Positions 36,539 to 43,481 of a stretch of DNA of 64,000 nt are shown here, one piece after another. Made by a program: the position numbers and the translations under genes. The DNA comes from Parabacteroides chongii. Its GTDB lineage: Bacteria > Bacteroidota > Bacteroidia > Bacteroidales > Tannerellaceae. The stretch lies in the NCBI RefSeq assembly GCF_029581355.1, contig NZ_CP120849.1:4930501-4994500 (forward strand), in the 5' to 3' direction. Numbering within the stretch: position 1 is the stretch's first letter; every line of letters starts with the position of its first letter. The notes under the pieces were generated by a model. The model had not been told where the DNA came from. It saw nothing but the letters and a program-made list of their open reading frames with translations, and searched no databases.

Positions 36539-37777
36539 TTAATGATTGTGAGTATGAGCCGGAATAGCATTAGAAGCAGAGGCGAGTTTAATCTGATAAG
36601 CGCCTTGCGTTACGACCACGTCACCCGGTTTCAAGCCGGATAATATCTGTACTTCAGAACCATTATTCGCTCCCAGTTTTACTTCCTGCTTTTTATAACC
36701 TTCTTCATCGAGACGGATAAATACAGAATAAATACCTTGTTCTTCTATCAGGGAGGAAACAGGGACACTCAACACCTCCTGCATCGGAGTAGCAAGCAGA
36801 TAAATCTCGACGAAAGAACCGGGAATAACGGCTCCTTTATTATCAAACTCAAAAGTAACAGGAATATAGAAAGAATTGGTATCCGACGCTTTTCCATACG
36901 AAAGCAACCGTCCGTGAAGCTCGGAGAGCTTATATACCTGCTCATCATAAGGAGTACGGAAATTAGCAGACTGAATAGCCGGAAGATATTGATAATACTT
37001 TTCCGAAACCTCGGCACGAAGCACCAGACGGCTATTCTGAGAGATAGTTGCCAGCGGTTGCCCCACTGTCACATAGTCCCCTTCTTTTACCTGAAGATTC
37101 TTCAAATATCCGTTCATCGGAGATACCACCGACACGCCATTCTCTGTCTGCTTACCGGCAACAGCATCATAAGCAGCCTTTGCGTTTTCATAATTCAAAC
37201 GTGCCTGTTCAAAATCTTTAGCCGAAACAATCTTATCTCCTACCAACTGCTGCATACGCTCATATTCTTTCCTGGCTGTTTCGTATGCATATTTGGCACG
37301 GGCAGCTACATTCCCTTCCGACAGGGAACTGGAAGCCAGGCTCAGGATCGCCTGCCCTTTCTTTACCGGAGTACCGTCAACAAATGATAAACGACCGAAT
37401 GTCACAATACCGGGAACAGTCGCAACCACCGTTGTTTCATCCCCCTGTGCTGCCAGTACGCTTCCACTGGTTTTTATAACATCCGTAAAAGAAGCCGGTT
37501 CCATCACTTTTGTCTGCAACCCGACAGCTTTCGCCAATTCTTCTTTAAAAATGATTTCGTTGGAATGTGCACCTGCTGCAGCTTCGTTCCCATGATCATG
37601 GCCTTCATGCTCGTCTCCCTCGTGTTCGTGATCATGACCTTCATGTTCGTGATCGTGTCCTTCTTCATGTTCATGTGCTTCATGATCATGGTTATGCTCT
37701 TCAGGCTTAGCAGCTCCGCCGCCACAGCTTGCGAATATGTAGGCACATAAAACCCACAATAAATATATCTTTCTCAT
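36539..37777 (-). CDS. Periplasmic adaptor lipoprotein of metal efflux, His-rich N-terminus (CzcB-like)
   Basis: A 412-residue membrane-fusion protein. It begins with a lipobox (FASC), then a stretch of about 40 residues (25-65) full of His, Glu and Asp (HNHDHEAHEHEEGHDHEHEG begins it), an obvious metal-binding segment. Hairpin (about 150-205), lipoyl and beta-barrel domains follow, ending with AHTHNH. It should pick up periplasmic metal and link the pump to the outer membrane duct. First gene of the adaptor-pump-duct operon, 15 bp before the pump gene. Confidence 0.92.
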   Translation of the reverse strand: MRKIYLLWVLCAYIFASCGGGAAKPEEHNHDHEAHEHEEGHDHEHEGHDHEHEGDEHEGHDHGNEAAAGAHSNEIIFKEELAKAVGLQTKVMEPASFTDVIKTSGSVLAAQGDETTVVATVPGIVTFGRLSFVDGTPVKKGQAILSLASSSLSEGNVAARAKYAYETARKEYERMQQLVGDKIVSAKDFEQARLNYENAKAAYDAVAGKQTENGVSVVSPMNGYLKNLQVKEGDYVTVGQPLATISQNSRLVLRAEVSEKYYQYLPAIQSANFRTPYDEQVYKLSELHGRLLSYGKASDTNSFYIPVTFEFDNKGAVIPGSFVEIYLLATPMQEVLSVPVSSLIEEQGIYSVFIRLDEEGYKKQEVKLGANNGSEVQILSGLKPGDVVVTQGAYQIKLASASNAIPAHTHNH

Positions 37778-37870
37778 TGTATTATAATATGTTATAAATG
37801 CAAATAAAATAGTTCGGCGTCTTGCTTAAAACACCGGAATGCGAATAAGGTTCGCTCCTATCAGAAACAA

Positions 37871-38260
37871 TTATAACACAGGAGGGGCACGCAGTCCGCC
37901 GGAGCACGTAACCCAGGTATCGTGCAGAGACTCAATATAAAAGGCTCGTTCGCGATCGAACGTTTGTCCGTACAGCAACGGAACAGGAGGGTTAATATAA
38001 TCAAATAAAACTTGCAAAGGGAAAAGTAAGTGACTTACATCAGCATTTGTCACATGCGACAAAAGAGATGTAAAAAGGGCCAGATTATGCCCGTTGCATC
38101 CGCAATCGTGGGAAGACGAGCTTTTATGGTTATGTTCAGTCAACGATTTGAAACAAGGCATACCGTTACTGTGATGATGATGTGGCACCACAACCGAAAG
38201 CAGCATGATGATACTTGCCACCAGCATTATGTAACGGATTATATGTTTCTTCGCTCTCAT
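37871..38260 (-). CDS. Small His/Cys-rich membrane-associated protein (DUF6769-like)
   Basis: A 129-residue protein with one N-terminal membrane helix (IIRYIMLVASIIMLLSVVV, residues 7-25), then PHHHHSNGMPC and a loop rich in His, Ser and Cys (HNHKSSSSHDCGCNGHN). I believe it belongs to the DUF6769 group but cannot check. The metal-ligand-rich loop and its place 93 bp upstream of the adaptor gene, on the same strand, suggest metal binding or sensing in the envelope. It has the best promoter in the window. Confidence 0.65.
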   Translation of the reverse strand: MRAKKHIIRYIMLVASIIMLLSVVVPHHHHSNGMPCFKSLTEHNHKSSSSHDCGCNGHNLALFTSLLSHVTNADVSHLLFPLQVLFDYINPPVPLLYGQTFDRERAFYIESLHDTWVTCSGGLRAPPVL

Positions 38261-38270
38261 GATTTATGTT

Positions 38271-38302
38271 GCAAAAGTAAAAAGTTTATTTTGCAACTCA
38301 AA
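38271..38302 (-). promoter_or_regulatory. Promoter of the His/Cys-rich protein and metal efflux genes
   Basis: The minus strand has TTTG (38302-38299), a 19-bp spacer and TACTTTTG followed by C (38279-38271): a full match to the Bacteroidetes -33/-7 consensus. The ATG follows at 38260. Confidence 0.8.
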
Positions 38303-38322
38303 GGCAAACAGCAGATATATAG

Positions 38323-38360
38323 AAAAAAAAGACCGGCCGAAAGTCACCTCCCAGCCGGTC
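38323..38360 (-). terminator. Strong terminator upstream of the metal gene promoter, with no known gene feeding it
   Basis: On the minus strand GACCGGC (38360-38354), a 16-nt loop and GCCGGTC (38337-38331) are followed by eight T residues. It ends minus-strand transcription from 38400 or so, where no gene is seen, just before the promoter at 38302. A small RNA or a short leader may lie between 38360 and about 38440. Confidence 0.75.
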
Positions 38361-38559
38361 CGGTTATTCATGGTATTAGCATTAGCGGTCTACTCATTCT
38401 GATTATACAAGCAAATGTTTGGTTAGGTCAATAATTTATAAACAAAAAATCTAAGACTAAAATAAAATAAAGTTCATCCATTCTAATGCTATTTCAATTA
38501 ACATCACTTAGTATTAATATTAAACTGCAATAACTATTCGTTCAAACCATCATTGCCGT

Positions 38560-38742
38560 CTCTCTTAATTGAGATATGCGAATTTACGAAGCAAATACGG
38601 GAGTTCTATTTCGCAAATAAGGTATTTTGAGACGCGTCTATTTCTCATTCAAGTATTTACCGACTCGTCTTTTTCGAAAATAAGTAACATGGAGACACTT
38701 TAACGTCTATTGTTGCGTTTTCCGAAACAATACGCATTGTTT
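38560..38742 (+). promoter_or_regulatory. Probable regulatory region of the HTH protein: dyad and imperfect repeats
   Basis: This 529-bp intergenic region (38261-38789) holds no further gene. Before the HTH gene it has a dyad AAACAAT-ACGC-ATTGTTT (38725-38742). An imperfect direct repeat is also visible, TTTCGCAAATAAGGTATTTTGAGAC compared with TTTCGAAAATAAGTAACATGGAGAC (given here in one line for each as two words), around 38608-38695. Such sites would fit autoregulation, which is inference. Confidence 0.45.
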
Positions 38743-38789
38743 ATTGTTTAATAATTGAACATATATATTATTTAAAAGGGAGAATTGGA

Positions 38790-39752
38790 ATGAATACAGA
38801 TGTATTAAATACAAATCTGATCGAGGTAATGAAAGATAAAATTCCGGATGGGGTCAACTTAGCGAACACCCTGATGGATATTCTTTATATAGGAAAAGAA
38901 GCCGTATACAGAAGATTACGCGGCGAAGTCCCTTTCACCCTCAATGAAGCTTCTATAATTTCAAAAAAATTGGGAGTTTCCCTGGATCAGATCGTGGGTA
39001 TAAGCTATACTAATAACGCAATGTTCGACCTGAATCTTTTACATTATTCAGATCCTATCAAAACGTATTACGCGATTCTTGACCACTATGTTGAATTATT
39101 TGAATCCTTACGGGATGATCCGACCTCGGAACTTAGTACGGCTTCAAATATGATCCCCCAGACTTATTACCTGAAATACGATAATTTGTCCAGGTTCCGG
39201 CTATTCAAATGGATGTACCAGAATGAAAAGGTAAATTGTGTAAAGTACTTTTCAGAACTGAATATACCAGATGATCTCAAACGCGCCCAAAAGGCATTCG
39301 TAGAAGCAAGCTCATATATACAGACTACGCATTATATATGGGATAGCATGATGTTTCATTATCTGGTGAACGACATAAAGTATTTCGCCAGTGTTCATTT
39401 AATTACAGAAGAAGAAGTCACCAAACTACAGGAGGAACTCCTGCAACTATTAAACGATCTGGAAACAATCGCTTCCAGAGGGAAATTTGATTCAGGTAAG
39501 GATATACATATATATATATCCAACATCAATTTTGAAGCCACATACAGCTATGTGGAAACATCGAACCAGCAATTAAGTCTGATCCGGATTTTTTCAATCA
39601 ACTCGATCACTTCGAGGGATAAAGAGATGTGCAAAAATATGAAGGAATGGATTCAGTCCTTACGTAAATTCTCCACGATGATATCCGAAAGCGGCGAAAT
39701 GCAACGGATACAATTCTTCAAAAAACAACGGGAGATTGTAGAGAATATGTAA
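38790..39752 (+). CDS. HTH transcriptional regulator of unknown target (BetR-like N-terminus)
   Basis: A 320-residue cytoplasmic protein. The first 75 residues look like a helix-turn-helix (NLANTLMDILYIGKEAVYRR, then FTLNEASIISKKLGVSLDQIV) of the XRE/BetR kind found in Bacteroidetes. The remaining 245 residues are alpha-helical with many aromatic residues (YYLKYDNLSRFRLFKWMYQ) and no motif that I know. It stands alone between the metal efflux cluster and Thi4 and points away from the efflux genes, so a role in their control is possible but unsupported. Long upstream region with a dyad suggests self-control. Confidence 0.7.
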   Translation: MNTDVLNTNLIEVMKDKIPDGVNLANTLMDILYIGKEAVYRRLRGEVPFTLNEASIISKKLGVSLDQIVGISYTNNAMFDLNLLHYSDPIKTYYAILDHYVELFESLRDDPTSELSTASNMIPQTYYLKYDNLSRFRLFKWMYQNEKVNCVKYFSELNIPDDLKRAQKAFVEASSYIQTTHYIWDSMMFHYLVNDIKYFASVHLITEEEVTKLQEELLQLLNDLETIASRGKFDSGKDIHIYISNINFEATYSYVETSNQQLSLIRIFSINSITSRDKEMCKNMKEWIQSLRKFSTMISESGEMQRIQFFKKQREIVENM

Positions 39753-39784
39753 TAAGGCATGAGTTTTTATGTTACTATAATTGA

Positions 39785-39821
39785 AAAAGGACGGTTATCT
39801 TCTATAGATTTCCGTCCTTTT
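39785..39821. terminator. Bidirectional terminator between the HTH gene and thi4
   Basis: Perfect 10-bp stem AAAAGGACGG / CCGTCCTTTT with T runs on both sides, between two convergent genes. Confidence 0.85.
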
Positions 39822-39843
39822 CATATGATATCATTATCAGATC

Positions 39844-40614
39844 TTACTTATCCAGCTTTTCACAGATAAGTTCTGCGGCTTTCTTTCCGCTCATCAGCAT
39901 ACCGCCGAAGATCGGCCCCATACGGAAACTTCCGCTAACTCCGTTGGCAGCCATACCGGAAACAAATAATCCCGGATAGATCTCTTTTGTGTTTTCAACG
40001 GTAGTCTGTTCACCCAGTTCCACATTCAATGAACGTTCACCGATCACACCGCCTGTCGGGGTATTCAGTCGGATATCGTTCTTGCGGGCAACTGTACGGG
40101 CTACTTCGCAGTCATGTCCTGTACCTTCCAATACAGCTTTAGCCATAATAGTCAGCGGGTCCACATGCATACCTTCGCGGATTACCGGAGCCCAGTTCAC
40201 TACAACACCGGCTACGGCATCGTTATGGAATACTACGTCTTCCACCGAATAACAGTTAAAGATAGTAGCACCGGCTTTTGTTGCCTGATAGATCAATGCA
40301 GAAGTAGTATGAACTGAATCCATTATATAAGTACCGTTGCCTGCATCATGATAAGAAACACCCAGTTCCTTTATGATCGGCATAGCTTCTTCCTGTACGA
40401 CAATATCATTAAACATCATAGCACCGCCCCACATACCTCCGCCGGGAGCCAGTTTACGGTCGAAAAGAGCCACTTTCTTACCGGCTTTAGCCAAATAATA
40501 AGCTGCTACGATACCGGAAGGACCACCACCTACGATAGCCACATCAATTGATAAGTTGCTCTTCAGTTTTGCAAAATAAGAGTCAATAATTCCTGTTGAA
40601 ACGATCTGTTCCAT
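39844..40614 (-). CDS. thi4: Thiazole synthase Thi4 (sulfide-dependent type likely)
   Basis: A 256-residue protein that makes the ADP-thiazole precursor of thiamine from NAD and glycine. The FAD/NAD motif DVAIVGGGPSGIVAAYYLAKAG is at residues 24-45, followed by LFDRKLAPGGGMWGGAMMFN. Later motifs are HVDPLTIMAKAVLEGTGHDCE and GMAANGVSGSFRMGPIFGGML. In anaerobes the sulfur donor is usually free sulfide, in contrast to the suicidal Cys of the yeast enzyme; the Cys in GHDC is not clearly in that position. A TPP riboswitch lies upstream, so expression should drop when TPP is plentiful. Confidence 0.93.
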   Translation of the reverse strand: MEQIVSTGIIDSYFAKLKSNLSIDVAIVGGGPSGIVAAYYLAKAGKKVALFDRKLAPGGGMWGGAMMFNDIVVQEEAMPIIKELGVSYHDAGNGTYIMDSVHTTSALIYQATKAGATIFNCYSVEDVVFHNDAVAGVVVNWAPVIREGMHVDPLTIMAKAVLEGTGHDCEVARTVARKNDIRLNTPTGGVIGERSLNVELGEQTTVENTKEIYPGLFVSGMAANGVSGSFRMGPIFGGMLMSGKKAAELICEKLDK

Positions 40615-40642
40615 TACATTAAATAATTAGTGTTTAAACATC

Positions 40643-40669
40643 AGAGAGCACATAGAGGTAAAGCTCTCC
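40643..40669 (-). promoter_or_regulatory. Hairpin between the TPP aptamer and thi4 (possible expression platform)
   Basis: The minus strand reads GGAGAGC, a 13-nt loop, GCTCTCT. No T run follows, so it is not a plain terminator; it may act by folding or by masking the start region. Confidence 0.4.
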
Positions 40670-40688
40670 TTTATTTAGCAATTCTACC

Positions 40689-40764
40689 GATTCTCCCTTC
40701 ACGGCATTACCCGGGCAGGTTCTATGGGTATAATCTCAGCCTGTATATTAAGGCACCCCTATGA
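40689..40764 (-). ncRNA. TPP riboswitch (THI element)
   Basis: On the minus strand the conserved words occur in order: AGGGGTGCC, GGCTGAGAT, ATACCC, GAACCTG, CCCGGGTAATGCCG and GAAGGGA. This is the classic thi-box that binds thiamine pyrophosphate. A -7 box lies only a few bases upstream and thi4 begins 75 bp downstream. Confidence 0.96.
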
Positions 40765-40774
40765 TAAGTCGCAG

Positions 40775-40782
40775 CAAAGATA
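40775..40782 (-). promoter_or_regulatory. Putative -7 box for the riboswitch-thi4 transcript
   Basis: The minus strand reads TATCTTTG followed by C, placing the transcript start about 5 bp before the aptamer. No clear -33 TTTG. Confidence 0.55.
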
Positions 40783-40787
40783 ATAAA

Positions 40788-41429
40788 TTATCCGAAATGT
40801 GGCGGCCGCTTATTCATTTTCCGTTCAACAAAGTCTTTGATAAACCCGACTGTTTCGTCTACACCCAATACAGATACATCGATAGAGAAATTATAGGAAG
40901 AAGCAACTCCCCACTCTTTATTGGTGTAATAATTATAGTAAGCGGCACGCGATTTATCGGTTTTCATCATCAATTCTTTTGCCTGCTCGACAGTTACATC
41001 TTGTCTTTCTATAATACGCTGGATACGATGTTCGGGAGTGGTATGAATAAAGAAACTCAGGCAGTCGGGATCGTCACGCAGGATATAGTCTGCACAACGT
41101 CCTACCAAGACACACGACTGCTCAGCCGCCAACTTGCGGATAGCGTCACTCTGAAACTTGAATAATCCGTCGTTCGACAAAATGTCGTTGTAAGGTGTAA
41201 ACATTCCCATATAGGAATATCCCATCGTAAATGCATATGACAGTCCGCTGGAAGCCCGTTCGTCCGCTTTCTCAAAAAACTCCTCACTCAAGCCGCTCTC
41301 TTTCGCTGCTATCGCCATCAGTTCCTTATCATAATAAGCGATGCCCAGCGCTTTCGCCAACTTCTGCCCTACTTCTCGTCCACCGCTGCCAAATTGACGG
41401 CCAATGGTCAATATGATCTTGTTATCCAT
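40788..41429 (-). CDS. Cytidylate-kinase-like family protein
   Basis: A 213-residue P-loop protein of the Cytidylate_kin_2 group. The start carries the nucleotide loop GRQFGSGGREVGQKLAKALG (residues 10-29) followed by YYDKELM, and VGRCADYIL comes later. Such proteins are often annotated as cytidylate kinase-like, but their substrate is not certain. The gene ends 6 bp before the thi4 -7 box, so it is separate from thi4 transcription. Confidence 0.85.
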   Translation of the reverse strand: MDNKIILTIGRQFGSGGREVGQKLAKALGIAYYDKELMAIAAKESGLSEEFFEKADERASSGLSYAFTMGYSYMGMFTPYNDILSNDGLFKFQSDAIRKLAAEQSCVLVGRCADYILRDDPDCLSFFIHTTPEHRIQRIIERQDVTVEQAKELMMKTDKSRAAYYNYYTNKEWGVASSYNFSIDVSVLGVDETVGFIKDFVERKMNKRPPHFG

Positions 41430-41474
41430 AAATTACCAGATTTGATTATCCTGCGATAAATATACAATATTTTT

Positions 41475-42827
41475 TTAGTTTGGTACATGTTTAAACTTCC
41501 TGAATTGATTTACCAGTACAATTGCTGTTACGACCGTTGCGATCGTGTCGGCTACCGGCATACTGATCCAGACACCTAACGTTCCGAAGAAACGGGGAAG
41601 GATGATCAAACAAGGGATCAGGAATAATAACTGACGGGTAAGCGACAAAAAGATCGCTTTCTTTGACATACCGATCGAAAGGAAGAAGTTGGTTGCCACC
41701 ATCTGGAACCCCACGATCGGGAAGACGGCAAATACGATATGAAGACCGAACACGGCAGCTTTCACCAATTCATCGTCGGTTGTAAACATATTCACAATCA
41801 GGGTCGGGAACAACTGGCATAACAGGAAACCCGTCGTTGCAACGCCTATCGCCCACTTCATCGTCAGCTTGGTCACTTCCGTCACACGAGGATATAAACG
41901 GGCGCCGAAATTATATCCGGCAATCGGCTGCATACCCTGGTTGAAGCCCATAATGATCATTACAAATAGGAAGATGATACGGTTTACAATACCATAGGCC
42001 CCGATAGCCATATCTCCGCCATATTCCTTCAATCCACGGTTGATCAGGATAACGATCAGACAAGAACAGAGATTCATCAGGAAAGGGGACATACCGATAT
42101 ACAGGATACCTTTTACTATCTCCTTCTTCAATTTATAAATACCTTTCTTAAAATGAAGCAATTGCGACGGTCTGGAAAAATGGATCATCTGCCCGGCCAG
42201 TGAAATCACCTGAGAAATCACAGTTGCCCATGCAGAACCTTTGATTCCCCAGCCGAATCCAAAGATAAAGATCGGATTCAATATACAGTTTATCACGACC
42301 GAAGCCAGTGTCGCATACATGGCCAGTTTCGGGAAACCGGATGAACGCAATACGGCATTCAATCCCAAATACATGTGTGTAACCACATTTCCATAGAGAA
42401 TAATCTGCATATAATCGCGTGCATACGATATCGTATTCTCACTAGCCCCGAAGAAATAAAGGATCGGATCGAGAAGGAACAAAAAGACAAACGTAAAAGC
42501 GACGCCGAGAAGAACATTCAGCACTAATACATTGCCGAGAACCCGGTTTGCACCCTCGTAATCTTTCTGCCCTAATTTAACAGACACAAGCGTAGAAGCC
42601 CCTACCCCGACCAACGAACCGAAAGCTGCCGCCAGGTTCATAAGCGGAAAGGTCAGAGCCAAACCGGAGATAGCCAGCGGCCCAACTCCATGTCCGATAA
42701 AAATACTGTCTGCCATATTATAAAGCGAAGATGCCGTCATGGCGATAATCGCCGGAATAGCGTATTGCGTAAGCAGTTTTCCAATACGTTCGGTACCTAA
42801 TACCAAAGGAGAGTTTTCTTTTGCCAT
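41475..42827 (-). CDS. MATE family efflux transporter
   Basis: A 450-residue membrane protein with twelve predicted helices in two halves, typical of the multidrug and toxin extrusion family (GTERIGKLLTQYAIPAIIAMTA opens it; GVGASTLVSVKLG; FNQGMQPIAGYNFGA). It should exchange drugs or metabolites for protons or sodium ions; the substrate is unknown. A TTG three codons upstream keeps the frame open, but ATG at 42827 is preferred. Divergent from msrC. Confidence 0.9.
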   Translation of the reverse strand: MAKENSPLVLGTERIGKLLTQYAIPAIIAMTASSLYNMADSIFIGHGVGPLAISGLALTFPLMNLAAAFGSLVGVGASTLVSVKLGQKDYEGANRVLGNVLVLNVLLGVAFTFVFLFLLDPILYFFGASENTISYARDYMQIILYGNVVTHMYLGLNAVLRSSGFPKLAMYATLASVVINCILNPIFIFGFGWGIKGSAWATVISQVISLAGQMIHFSRPSQLLHFKKGIYKLKKEIVKGILYIGMSPFLMNLCSCLIVILINRGLKEYGGDMAIGAYGIVNRIIFLFVMIIMGFNQGMQPIAGYNFGARLYPRVTEVTKLTMKWAIGVATTGFLLCQLFPTLIVNMFTTDDELVKAAVFGLHIVFAVFPIVGFQMVATNFFLSIGMSKKAIFLSLTRQLLFLIPCLIILPRFFGTLGVWISMPVADTIATVVTAIVLVNQFRKFKHVPN

Positions 42828-42843
42828 AAAAACCAATTGATAT

Positions 42844-42882
42844 GCAAAGGTACGGATATTTCCGATTAATTTTTACCTTTGT
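42844..42882. promoter_or_regulatory. Divergent -7 boxes of the MATE and msrC genes
   Basis: The minus strand reads TACCTTTG (42852-42845) followed by C, toward the MATE gene. The plus strand reads TACCTTTG (42874-42881) followed by T, toward msrC. The 8-mers are identical, 21 bp apart. Neither has a good TTTG at -33. Confidence 0.6.
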
Positions 42883-42903
42883 TCTACTATAATAGTTTAA
42901 AAG

Positions 42904-43371
42904 ATGGCAGAGAACTTAATCATAAGCGTTGGAAATAAAGAGCAGCAGTATCAAACACTATTCCCCCAGATAGAGTCATTACTGGCTGGTGAAAACGACA
43001 CGATCGCCAATATGGCAAATGTAGCAGCGGCACTGAAACAGACATTCAATTTCTTTTGGGTCGGTTTCTATATCGTCAAAGACGATATGCTGGTGCTCGC
43101 TCCTTTTCAGGGACCGATAGCTTGCACACGTATCCGGTATGGCAAAGGCGTTTGCGGTACGGCATGGAAAGAAACAGCCACTCAAATTGTTCCAGACGTA
43201 GATCTATTCCCCGGACATATAGCCTGTAACTCCGATTCGAAATCTGAAATTGTAGTTCCGGTTATTCGTGACGGGAAAGTGGTAGCTGTACTCGATATCG
43301 ACAGCGATGAGTTGAATAGTTTCGATGAGACAGATGCTGTTTATCTGGAGAAGATATGCCGGTTGATTTAA
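42904..43371 (+). CDS. msrC: Free methionine-(R)-sulfoxide reductase (GAF domain)
   Basis: A 155-residue GAF-fold enzyme that reduces free methionine-R-sulfoxide with thioredoxin. The three family Cys are present: Cys74 (IACTRI), Cys84 (GKGVCGTAW) and Cys108 (HIACNSDSKSE). The C-terminal LDIDSDELNSFDETD is also typical. Full length, cytoplasmic, single gene. It should help survival of oxygen exposure. Confidence 0.93.
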   Translation: MAENLIISVGNKEQQYQTLFPQIESLLAGENDTIANMANVAAALKQTFNFFWVGFYIVKDDMLVLAPFQGPIACTRIRYGKGVCGTAWKETATQIVPDVDLFPGHIACNSDSKSEIVVPVIRDGKVVAVLDIDSDELNSFDETDAVYLEKICRLI

Positions 43372-43383
43372 CCGTAACATAAT

Positions 43384-43466
43384 ATAAATGAAGATGTGCC
43401 AGAATTGATATTTACCAGACGCAGATAACGCAGACGGTTTATCTATTTTGACACATCTTCATTTAT
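43384..43466. terminator. Long inverted repeat between msrC and the GH2 gene
   Basis: Perfect 15-bp arms ATAAATGAAGATGTG (43384-43398) and its complement (43452-43466) enclose 53 bp containing a CAGACGCAGATAACGCAGACG stretch. It sits between convergent genes and may end both transcripts. Confidence 0.65.
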
Positions 43467-43481
43467 AGGCTTTTGTAATAT

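Noticed and set aside
38402..38432. Sigma-70-like TTGACC-N18-TATAAT on the minus strand
   Set aside because: Bacteroidetes housekeeping promoters use TTTG/TAnnTTTG, so the match to the E. coli consensus is probably chance, although it could in theory feed the orphan terminator.
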